Source of the DNA: Verrucomicrobium spinosum
Lineage (GTDB): Bacteria > Verrucomicrobiota > Verrucomicrobiia > JADLBR01 > JAIBCM01
NCBI GenBank assembly: GCA_020718645.1
Contig: DYRQ01000001.1
Location: 29,275 to 74,631, forward strand
Direction of reading: 5' to 3'
Length of the DNA stretch: 45,357 bases
The notes under the pieces: model-generated
Told to the model about the DNA's origin: nothing
What the model saw: only the letters and a program-made list of their open reading frames with translations
Database searches by the model: none
Program-made: the position numbers and the translations under genes
Shown: one piece after another, positions 37,758-45,357 of the stretch
Position numbering within the stretch: position 1 is the stretch's first letter
Layout: each line of letters opens with the position of its first letter

Positions 37758-39074
37758 TTATTCGTCAGCGAGTGCGAAAGTCATCTCGCCTTCGGACACC
37801 ACGTCACCATTGACCATGCACTGGCCTACAGCCCTGCCGATCTTGCCACGCGAACGCACCAGCTCGACATGAATGTAGAGGGTGTCGCCCGGGCGGACCA
37901 TCTTGCGGAACTTCACCTTGTCGGCACTGAGGAAGTAGCCGAGGCGACCCGCACTGCCCGCCTGACGAAGCATGAGGATGCTGGCCACCTGCGCCATGGC
38001 CTCGACTTGAAGCACACCCGGCATGACAGGCTGCGTGGGGAAATGTCCGGGAAAGAAGGGTTCGTTGATAGTGACATTTTTGCAGCCAATGGCTTTGTTG
38101 TCTCCCTCGAACTTGATGATCCTGTCCACGAGCAAGAACGGATAACGGTGGGGCAGGATGCGCATGACCTCGTCTATGTCGAGGGCGCCTTCGCCAACGG
38201 GTATATTCTCCACAGGAAAGCGCATAGCCTCGCGCAGGCGGAAATGTTTCATCAGCGCCTTAGCCAACTCCACATTGAGTGCGTGACCCGTGCGCACTGC
38301 GACGATACGGGCTTTGAGCGGCTTGGGCAGAAGCGAGAGGTCGCCGATGATGTCGAGGACTTTGTGGCGTGCGAACTCGTTCTGGAAACGCATGGGCTCC
38401 TTGGTCATGACCGAGTCCCCGCGAATGACTACAGCGTTCTCGAGGCTGCCGCCTTTGATGAGCCCTTTTTCCATGAGTGGCTGCACCTCTTCGTAGAAGA
38501 CAAAGGTGCGAGCTGGGGCTATCTCTTTGGCGTAATTTTCCGGAGAGAGTGTGTAGTTGTGAAACTGCGTGTGGAATCCGGTGTGGGTGACATTCGTGCA
38601 AGAGACTTCGAAATGTTTGCAGGGAAGCGCGATCATGCAGGCGCCATCCTTGCCTTCGACAGAGACAGGCTCTTTGAGTTCGAGATACTCGCGGCGGGCG
38701 GATTGCTCGATGGTGCCAGCTTTCTGGATGAGTTCGACGAATTGCTTGGCGCTGCCGTCGCAGATTGGCGGCTCGTTAGCGTTCATGGAGATCACGGCGT
38801 TATCCACTCCGAGACCGCGTAGAGCCGACAGCACATGCTCGACGGTGTGAACTTTGATGTTGCCCTCACCGATCGTGGTGGCTCGTTCGACCTGCTTCAC
38901 ATTCTCTGCAAGCGCGGCCACTGTGGGCTCGTCTTTGAGGTCGGTTCGTTTGAAAATATAGCCCGTGTTTTCGGGTGCTGGGGAGAGGGTCAGCTTGACG
39001 GTGCCGCCCGTGTGCAGAGCTACGCCTTCGAGAGAGGCGGAACCCGCCAATGTCCTTTGGTTGTCCGATGTCAT
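37758..39074 (-). CDS. Bifunctional UDP-3-O-acyl-N-acetylglucosamine deacetylase / (3R)-hydroxyacyl-ACP dehydratase (LpxC-FabZ)
   Basis: Lpx[49 protein letters not shown]. Fab[38 protein letters not shown]. Confidence 0.96.
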   Translation of the reverse strand: MTSDNQRTLAGSASLEGVALHTGGTVKLTLSPAPENTGYIFKRTDLKDEPTVAALAENVKQVERATTIGEGNIKVHTVEHVLSALRGLGVDNAVISMNANEPPICDGSAKQFVELIQKAGTIEQSARREYLELKEPVSVEGKDGACMIALPCKHFEVSCTNVTHTGFHTQFHNYTLSPENYAKEIAPARTFVFYEEVQPLMEKGLIKGGSLENAVVIRGDSVMTKEPMRFQNEFARHKVLDIIGDLSLLPKPLKARIVAVRTGHALNVELAKALMKHFRLREAMRFPVENIPVGEGALDIDEVMRILPHRYPFLLVDRIIKFEGDNKAIGCKNVTINEPFFPGHFPTQPVMPGVLQVEAMAQVASILMLRQAGSAGRLGYFLSADKVKFRKMVRPGDTLYIHVELVRSRGKIGRAVGQCMVNGDVVSEGEMTFALADE

Positions 39075-39103
39075 CCGCACCCTTTACAGGCGACGCGGCA
39101 AAA

Positions 39104-39709
39104 TCACAACACCTTTAGCGCTTCACGCACCAGAATAGCGGTTTCAGGTGTCGCTCCTCCGCCTGCCTGTGCCACGCCTTTGACCGCCTTGTGCGCTTCG
39201 GCTTGTTTGTAGCCGAGTGCGATCAACGCCAGCACGGCATCATTCACAGCTTGGGCTTCGGCTCCGAGCGAGTTGGCGGCTGAGGCCTGTTCCCATGCCG
39301 CCGAGACGCCGACTTTATCGCGCAGCTCGACGATGATTTTTTCGGCGGTTTTCTTGCCGATCCCTTTGATTTTTGAAATAGAAACTATGTCGTTATTGAC
39401 CACGGCCGCACGGAACGCCAAGGGATTCATGCCATTGAGAACCGCCAAGGCCGACTTGGGACCGATACCGGAGACCTGGCCGACCAGCATCCGAAACAGT
39501 TCCCGCTCTTCCTCAGTGGCAAAGCCGTAGAGCACATGTGCATCCTCCCGCACTTGCAGGTGTGTCAACAGTTTTACCTCAGCAGGAGGCGCGGGCAATT
39601 TGTCATAAGTGGACATCGGAATCAGAATTTCGTAGCCGATGGAACCAGCCTCCACTTCCACTTGAGTAGGCAAGGATTTGATGAGCGTGCCGCGAACTGA
39701 GGTGATCAT
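39104..39709 (-). CDS. ruvA: Holliday junction branch migration protein RuvA
   Basis: MITSVRGTLI, SGIGPKSALAVLNGM, KIKGIGKKTAEKIIVELRDK (HhH motifs). Confidence 0.95.
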   Translation of the reverse strand: MITSVRGTLIKSLPTQVEVEAGSIGYEILIPMSTYDKLPAPPAEVKLLTHLQVREDAHVLYGFATEEERELFRMLVGQVSGIGPKSALAVLNGMNPLAFRAAVVNNDIVSISKIKGIGKKTAEKIIVELRDKVGVSAAWEQASAANSLGAEAQAVNDAVLALIALGYKQAEAHKAVKGVAQAGGGATPETAILVREALKVL

Positions 39710-40245
39710 GTGCGCACTCTGCGACGACGCGCTGGAGAGTGCAAGTCTATCGCAGTTTGAGCAAACCGCGACCGGGCCGCATGGGCCATAGCAACAGCCA
39801 GCGCATCCGCAGCATCGGAGTCCGGTGTTGTCTCCAACCCCAGTAACACTCGCACCATGAAACCCACCTGTTGCTTGGCTGCCGATCCTGTTCCGGCGGA
39901 AGCCGACTTGATCTCTTTGGGAGAATATCCGAAGACTGCCAACCCGCGCTGTGCTGCTGCCAACAAGAGCACACCCCGTGCGCACCCGAGCACAATAGCT
40001 GTTTGCACGCTCTGAACAAAAATAGTGTTTTCTATAGCCACGCACGACGGCGTTCGACGATCCATCACCTCCGTGATTTTTTCAAATATCGCCAGCAAAC
40101 AACCCTCGCGGCTCAGTTTGGATGGAAGCTGGATCGAGCCGAATTCGAGGGCTCGATATTTGCCAGGAGCCAGCACCTCGATCACCCCATATCCCGTCCC
40201 GCGCAAGGAAGGGTCGAGGCCTAAAATGATTTCTGTCGAAGGCAT
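39706..40245 (-). CDS. ruvC: crossover junction endodeoxyribonuclease RuvC
   Basis: ILGLDPSLRGTGYGVIE, AIENTIFVQSVQTAIVLGCARGVLLLAA, DAADALAVAMAHA. ATGA overlap with ruvA. Confidence 0.95.
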   Translation of the reverse strand: MPSTEIILGLDPSLRGTGYGVIEVLAPGKYRALEFGSIQLPSKLSREGCLLAIFEKITEVMDRRTPSCVAIENTIFVQSVQTAIVLGCARGVLLLAAAQRGLAVFGYSPKEIKSASAGTGSAAKQQVGFMVRVLLGLETTPDSDAADALAVAMAHAARSRFAQTAIDLHSPARRRRVRT

Positions 40246-40289
40246 TTGACAAACCATCGCAGAACAGGCCAACTTTCCAAGAGAAACCT

Positions 40290-40607
40290 ATGAAAATACC
40301 CGCCTTCTTTGCCGTGTTGTCCCTGTGCTCAGGCTCCGCCCTCGTGGCGCAAACTTACCAGGCCGACTTACCAGAATCCAAAAAACTGGTGTTGCCAGAG
40401 AAACCTAGGGTCAAAGCCATCAACCGCACCGTGGGTGCCAAGGTCAACTACAGCGGTGTTGCCGTCCATTGGGCCAAACTCAAATACCCCGCCCAGACGA
40501 TCAACCCCTTCGCGGGCTCAGAAGCCGGCGACGGCAAAGACAATGTGGCCATCAACGCGGTCACAGGCGAGGCCGATGGCCTGAAATTTTTCTCCATCGA
40601 ATTCTGA
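40290..40607 (+). CDS. Small exported hypothetical protein
   Basis: Signal peptide MKIPAFFAVLSLCSGSALVAQ, 105 aa. Confidence 0.5.
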   Translation: MKIPAFFAVLSLCSGSALVAQTYQADLPESKKLVLPEKPRVKAINRTVGAKVNYSGVAVHWAKLKYPAQTINPFAGSEAGDGKDNVAINAVTGEADGLKFFSIEF

Positions 40608-40704
40608 TCGCCTAGGGCAATAGCCGCCCATTTTTTGCTCAAGATTTCGGAGCCCGTGCCGAAATAGTGTTTAGGAACATGCCGCAGGTGCGGTGTGAAA
40701 AACC

Positions 40705-41070
40705 ATGAACACTTCGAGCCTCAACCATGTTTACTCGCGCGGCATCCGCAAGGATTCCTCCGAGTTCCTGCGCAGCTATTACAGCGAGGAATTCCAGCGC
40801 AAACAACAGCAGCGCAAAGCGGATGAACGGCGTCTCCAGCGGGAACGCTACGAGGAAACCCAAGACCGCATTCGCCTCCAGCAGGAACGGGCTGATCGCG
40901 CCCGCGCCTCGGATCGGCGGGAACAAGCTGTGCAACAGCGCGACAAGATTCAAGACGAGCAGGATCAAGCGCGGTGGACAAACTCGTTACTAGGAAAAAG
41001 CATCATTTCCCGTATCTCATCCCTACGCGCCGACACGGTATTCCTTCTCCTGAGCCGCTACGACTTATAG
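40705..41070 (+). CDS. Charged, helical (coiled-coil-like) hypothetical protein
   Basis: R/Q/E/K-rich helix EEFQRKQQQRKADERRLQRERYEETQDRIRLQQERADRAR. Confidence 0.45.
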   Translation: MNTSSLNHVYSRGIRKDSSEFLRSYYSEEFQRKQQQRKADERRLQRERYEETQDRIRLQQERADRARASDRREQAVQQRDKIQDEQDQARWTNSLLGKSIISRISSLRADTVFLLLSRYDL

Positions 41071-41085
41071 TCTGGGTCAGGCAGA

Positions 41086-42702
41086 TCAGGATCTGGCTGC
41101 CAGCTCAGCGACCTTCGCCGGGGGCGTCGGAAAAAGGAGCGCGACAGCACAGGTGGCTATCGTGCCAAACATCACCCGCCACGGAAAACTAATCACAGGC
41201 AACCAGTCCGGCTGCGTGTAGAGTTTGCCCCCGAAGATCGAGGCAGCATCATTGGGCAATCCGCTCAAAATTCCGACAACAACAAACCCTACCGCCATAG
41301 CTACCAAGTTGCCGCGATCACTCCCGCGTGTTTTGGTCAGCATACCCGCTAAGAAAACTCCCAACAACGACCCGTAGGTGTAACCGAAAATTCCCAGCAC
41401 GATCGGTATAATCCGGGCCTTGGGATACAGGATAACAAAGTAGGCCGTGCCCGAGGCTACCAAGACCATCAGCACCGCAAATACGATGGTCGCCGTGCGC
41501 GCTGCTTTGAGCGTGGAAGCCTCCCCTGCTGCGCTCGTGTTCTGCGTCACGATTTTCGAATGAAAATCTCTCACAAACGAAGTCGCCAGCGCATTGAGTG
41601 CTGCACTCAGCGAGCCCATAGTCGTCGCGAAAATTCCCGCCACCAAGAGACCGCGCATGCCAGGGGGTAATCCGGTCAGGATAAAATAGGCGAAAATTTC
41701 ATTGGTCTTCTGCGGCAGACCCGCATCCGGCAACGCCTGATAATGCACCCACAGCAATACGCCAATACCCAGAAAAATCAATACTATCGGGATGTCTGCC
41801 AGCCCCGACAACACCAGCGAGACGCGGCTCCTTTTCAGATTCTCCGCGGTAAGCATCCGCTGCACCATATCTTGATCGGTGCCGTGGGTCGCCATGGTCG
41901 TGAAGGTCGAGCCCAGGAGCGCGGCAAATATAGTGTATTCCGAGGTCAGCACAGCTTTGATCGCATCCCATCTGCCTCCGCTGGCTGGCAGCCCCGCATC
42001 GAAAAATTTGAGCGTCTCCCATCCCCCGATCCAGTGACCCACACCGCTGAGTCCTCCAGGGATTGTGCCGAGCAAAATCACCCCAGCAGCACAGGCGCTA
42101 CCCATCATCAAAGTCGCTTGGATCACATCGGTCCAGATGACCGCTTTGATACCACCGAGGACAGTGTAAATCGCCGTCATCAGCACCACGAGAACGATGG
42201 CACCGATATAGAGGCCGAGAGTTTGCATGGAATCTGGACGCACCCCAGTCACTACCTCCCAGCCCACAACCAGCACGATGGCGCCAATATAAAGTCTTGC
42301 GCCCGAGGCGAGCACGCGGGTGACGAGAAAAATACCCGAAGCCGTCGTGCGGGTGGCCTCACCAAAACGCAGGTTCAGAAATTCGTAGATGGAATAAACA
42401 TTGTAATCGAAATAAGGTTTGAGAAAGACACCTGCAATGATGACCCTAGCGATCACCGTGCCGAGAGCGAGTTGCACATAGGTGAAATTCAATTTCGCGA
42501 AACCTTCGCCCGGCGTGCCGAGAAATGTCCCGGCACTGGTCTCCGCAGCGATAATCGAGGCCAGCACTGCCCACCATGGAATCCTGCGTCCACCGAGGGC
42601 GAAATCATGCAGGCTTTCTTCCTTCCGGCCCATGCTGAGACCGATCCAGACGATCAAAACAAAATAGCCTGCCACCACCAGGCCATCGAGAAGCCAAGCC
42701 AT
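41086..42702 (-). CDS. sodium:solute symporter (SSS) family protein
   Basis: Multi-TM protein with SMGRKEESLHDFALGGRRIPWWAVLASIIAAETSAGTFLGTPGEGF and GTDQDMVQRMLTA. Confidence 0.9.
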   Translation of the reverse strand: MAWLLDGLVVAGYFVLIVWIGLSMGRKEESLHDFALGGRRIPWWAVLASIIAAETSAGTFLGTPGEGFAKLNFTYVQLALGTVIARVIIAGVFLKPYFDYNVYSIYEFLNLRFGEATRTTASGIFLVTRVLASGARLYIGAIVLVVGWEVVTGVRPDSMQTLGLYIGAIVLVVLMTAIYTVLGGIKAVIWTDVIQATLMMGSACAAGVILLGTIPGGLSGVGHWIGGWETLKFFDAGLPASGGRWDAIKAVLTSEYTIFAALLGSTFTTMATHGTDQDMVQRMLTAENLKRSRVSLVLSGLADIPIVLIFLGIGVLLWVHYQALPDAGLPQKTNEIFAYFILTGLPPGMRGLLVAGIFATTMGSLSAALNALATSFVRDFHSKIVTQNTSAAGEASTLKAARTATIVFAVLMVLVASGTAYFVILYPKARIIPIVLGIFGYTYGSLLGVFLAGMLTKTRGSDRGNLVAMAVGFVVVGILSGLPNDAASIFGGKLYTQPDWLPVISFPWRVMFGTIATCAVALLFPTPPAKVAELAARS

Positions 42703-42704
42703 GT

Positions 42705-43373
42705 TCAAGAGCACAGTTTGATGACCGCAGTCACCATCTCATCAATACCGCGGGCCACTTTGGAAATTGGCTGTTCGCACATGTAGGCAGGAGTCGAGAC
42801 GACTTTGTTCTCGGTATCCACACAGATTTTATCCCCTGCCGTATCCACATGCTTTGCACCCATCTCAACGATGGCAGCCGCGGTGCCTTTATCGCAACCG
42901 ACCGTGACAGTGACCTGGCTCGAACCCAAAACTTTGGCGGCCAGCACAGGCGATATGCAGGCGAAACCCATCGGCTTACCCGCCGCATGCATGGCCTCAA
43001 TAAATTTCGCCACGGCAGGGTTGACATCGCACCTCGCACCATCGCTGGCGAAACTGCACAGGTTCTTGACCGCACCGAATCCGCCCGGGAAAATAGCTGC
43101 GTCGTAGTCTTTCACCTTGGCCTTAGCCAAATCAGCGACTGGCCCACGGGCAATACGAGACGCCTCGGTCAAGACATTGCGAATCTCTCCCTTGCACTCC
43201 TCGCCATTGGCGTGGTTGACGACATGCTTTTGGGGGATATTGGGTGCTAGAAAAATAATTTTGGCTCCGTGCATATCAAGCGACAGAAGTGTCAGAACAG
43301 CTTCGTGTATCTCGGAGCCGTCGAATACGCCGCATCCTGAAAGAACCACCGCAATTTTTTTGGTTTGAGCCAT
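42705..43373 (-). CDS. elbB: isoprenoid biosynthesis glyoxalase ElbB (DJ-1/PfpI superfamily)
   Basis: KIAVVLSGCGVFDGSEIHEAVLTLLSLD, EASRIARGPVADL, DYDAAIFPGGFGAVKNLC. Confidence 0.93.
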   Translation of the reverse strand: MAQTKKIAVVLSGCGVFDGSEIHEAVLTLLSLDMHGAKIIFLAPNIPQKHVVNHANGEECKGEIRNVLTEASRIARGPVADLAKAKVKDYDAAIFPGGFGAVKNLCSFASDGARCDVNPAVAKFIEAMHAAGKPMGFACISPVLAAKVLGSSQVTVTVGCDKGTAAAIVEMGAKHVDTAGDKICVDTENKVVSTPAYMCEQPISKVARGIDEMVTAVIKLCS

Positions 43374-43399
43374 GAGACCCGACACTCTAGCCTCTGCCA

Positions 43400-44206
43400 G
43401 TGCTAAAGCCAATCGAAAAATTAGTGGATATTGTCCGCGTCCTGCGCTCCGACAAAGGGTGCCCTTGGGATCGCGAGCAGACCCACACATCCCTCAAACC
43501 CATGCTGGTCGAGGAGGTCTATGAGGCTCTCGAAGCCGTGGACTCTGGCGTGGATGCCGATCTCTGCGAGGAGCTGGGAGACCTGCTGCTCCACCTGGTC
43601 ATGCACGCGCAGATCGCTGACGAGAGGCGCGCCTTCAATTTCGACGATGTCGCCAACCGCATCTCCCACAAACTCGTCGCACGCCATCCCCATGTCTTCA
43701 CCCCCTACCCGTCCCCCTCGGGAGAGACAGGACGCCTCCAAGCCACCACAGTCGAGCAGGTTTTGTCCAACTGGCAGCAACTCAAATCTGCCGAGAAACC
43801 CGAACGCGCCAGCGTCCTCGACGGGATCCCCAAGGGACTCCCCGCTCTCGCCCGCGCTACGGAGGTGCAAAAGAAAGCATCCAAATGCGGCTTCGACTGG
43901 CCTGACGCCTCGGGACCACTCGAGAAAGTTTCCGAGGAACTCCGCGAAATCCACGAGGCACGCGAACTGCAATCCCAAGAAAAAACCGAAGAGGAATTCG
44001 GCGACCTCCTCTTCACCCTCGCCAACTATTCCCGCTTCCTCGGAGTGAATGCCGAAGAGTCCCTGCGCCGCGCCACGGCAAAATTTGAATCCAGATTCCG
44101 CCAAATCGAGCAGGCTGTGACCGCCTCAGGGAAAACTTGGCAAGATTACACACTCGACGAACTCGAATCTCTCTGGCAACAGGCCAAGCGCAGCGAAACA
44201 TTATGA
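43400..44206 (+). CDS. mazG: nucleoside triphosphate pyrophosphohydrolase MazG
   Basis: [71 protein letters not shown] start. Confidence 0.93.
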   Translation: MLKPIEKLVDIVRVLRSDKGCPWDREQTHTSLKPMLVEEVYEALEAVDSGVDADLCEELGDLLLHLVMHAQIADERRAFNFDDVANRISHKLVARHPHVFTPYPSPSGETGRLQATTVEQVLSNWQQLKSAEKPERASVLDGIPKGLPALARATEVQKKASKCGFDWPDASGPLEKVSEELREIHEARELQSQEKTEEEFGDLLFTLANYSRFLGVNAEESLRRATAKFESRFRQIEQAVTASGKTWQDYTLDELESLWQQAKRSETL

Positions 44207-45228
44207 GCGACCACAAGCTGGACCAATTCAACAAAGACGAAGAAACCACACTAGACCTCACCCTACGCCCGGTAGATTTCAGCGACTTCACCGGCCAAGC
44301 CAAAATCAAAGAGCGTATCGAGGTTCTCATCCAAGCCGCGCGCTCCCGAGGCGAACCCCTCGACCACCTCCTTTTCTGCGGGCCTCCCGGACTGGGCAAA
44401 ACCACCCTCGCCAACATCATCGCACAGGCCATGGGCTCCGCCATCAAAACCACCTCCGGCCCCGTCATCGAAAAAGCCGGAGACCTCGCCGGCCTCCTCA
44501 CCACTCTCGAACGCGGCGATGTCCTCTTCATTGATGAAATCCACCGCCTCAACAAGACTATCGAGGAATACCTCTACCCCGCGATGGAGGACTACCGTCT
44601 CGACATCATCATTGACCAAGGCCCCAACGCCCGCAGTGTCCGGATCAACCTCCCCAAGTTCACCCTCATTGGTGCCACCACCCGCTCGGGCATGCTCAGC
44701 GCCCCGCTACGCTCCCGCTTCGGCATGGTCAACCGCCTCGACTACTACTCCGCTGAAGACCTCGCCACCATCGTCTCCCGCTCGGCCCGCATCCTCAACG
44801 CAGACATCCTCCCAGCCGGCGCCCTCGAGATCGCCCGCCGCTCTCGCGGCACCCCGCGCATCGCCAATAACCTCCTGCGTTGGGTGCGCGACTTCGCTAG
44901 CGTCAAAGCCGATGGCACTATTACCCGCGACATCGCTGACCGCGCCTTGGCCATGCTGGAGATTGACGCGGACGGCCTCGACGAGATGGACACCCGTTTG
45001 CTCGAGACGCTCATCCACAAATTCCGTGGCGGCCCCGTCGGGCTCAATTCACTCGCCGTCGCCATCGGCGAGGAACCCGGCACTCTCGAGGAAGTCAACG
45101 AGCCCTACCTCATCATGCAAGGTTTCATCCAGCGCACCCCGCAAGGCCGCGTCGCCACACAGTCTGCCTACGCCAAGTGCGGTGTCACCTCCCCCCCCAG
45201 ACAAGACGAATTATCGCAATTATTGTAG
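44203..45228 (+). CDS. ruvB: Holliday junction branch migration DNA helicase RuvB
   Basis: [89 protein letters not shown] overlap with mazG. Confidence 0.97.
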   Translation: MSDHKLDQFNKDEETTLDLTLRPVDFSDFTGQAKIKERIEVLIQAARSRGEPLDHLLFCGPPGLGKTTLANIIAQAMGSAIKTTSGPVIEKAGDLAGLLTTLERGDVLFIDEIHRLNKTIEEYLYPAMEDYRLDIIIDQGPNARSVRINLPKFTLIGATTRSGMLSAPLRSRFGMVNRLDYYSAEDLATIVSRSARILNADILPAGALEIARRSRGTPRIANNLLRWVRDFASVKADGTITRDIADRALAMLEIDADGLDEMDTRLLETLIHKFRGGPVGLNSLAVAIGEEPGTLEEVNEPYLIMQGFIQRTPQGRVATQSAYAKCGVTSPPRQDELSQLL

Positions 45229-45261
45229 CGGCTCGGTTCTGCGTGTGTTCGAGTGAAATTG

Positions 45262-45357
45262 TCGCGGATTGCATAGATTCGCTTAGATTTCGAACCACTG
45301 ATATGAACCTTGATGCACACTGATGACAGAGGCGAACACAGGCTGGAAGCCGCTTCT
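45262..45357. repeat. Degenerate dispersed-repeat-like intergenic sequence (edge of window)
   Basis: CGCGGATTGCATAGATTCGCTTAGATTTCGAACCACTGATATGAACCTTGATGCACACTGATGAC...ACAGGCTGGAAGCC. Quasi-periodic gattcgc/cactgat units and an imperfect palindrome. Confidence 0.4.

Noticed and set aside
37716-38822. 368-aa plus-strand ORF antisense to lpxC-fabZ
   Set aside because: Overlaps strongly supported lpxC-fabZ on the other strand; no family features.
41743-42786. 347-aa plus-strand ORF antisense to the SSS symporter
   Set aside because: H/Q/R-rich low-complexity translation, opposite a clear multi-TM transporter.
1-45357. CRISPR arrays, tRNA/rRNA genes, prophage or intact transposase
   Set aside because: No regularly spaced direct repeats, tRNA-like cloverleaf, rRNA sequence, integrase or transposase ORF seen on reading the window.

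Overview
This 45.4 kb window is mostly chromosomal housekeeping gene content. The codon usage, the LpxC-FabZ fusion and several lineage-type hypothetical families suggest a Verrucomicrobiota-like bacterium; that taxonomic call is inference only. Confidently readable genes are clpX, pyk, bioB, a GH130 phosphorylase next to an L-rhamnose-isomerase-type protein, pyrE, secA, glgX, gcvP, nadE, lpxA, an lpxC-fabZ fusion, ruvC-ruvA, elbB, a sodium:solute symporter, mazG and ruvB. I saw no rRNA, tRNA, CRISPR array, prophage or intact IS element. The strongest unusual signal is a 1369-aa membrane protein (25695..29804, minus). By eye it is a full-length internal duplication with an offset of about 710 aa, and its second half opens with its own signal-peptide-like segment. 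Other notable points: two interrupted genes (an esterase whose signal peptide lies in a different frame upstream of an A8 run, and a frameshifted solute-binding protein); a response regulator with an Hpt-like domain whose phospho-accepting His is replaced by Ser; a SecA whose C-terminal zinc motif has lost a Cys; a nitroreductase-DUF5069 fusion; a large secreted GH-A (GH51-like) glycosidase; an orphan FlgM-like protein; tandem zinc-ribbon paralogs; and a dispersed-repeat-like sequence at the right edge.
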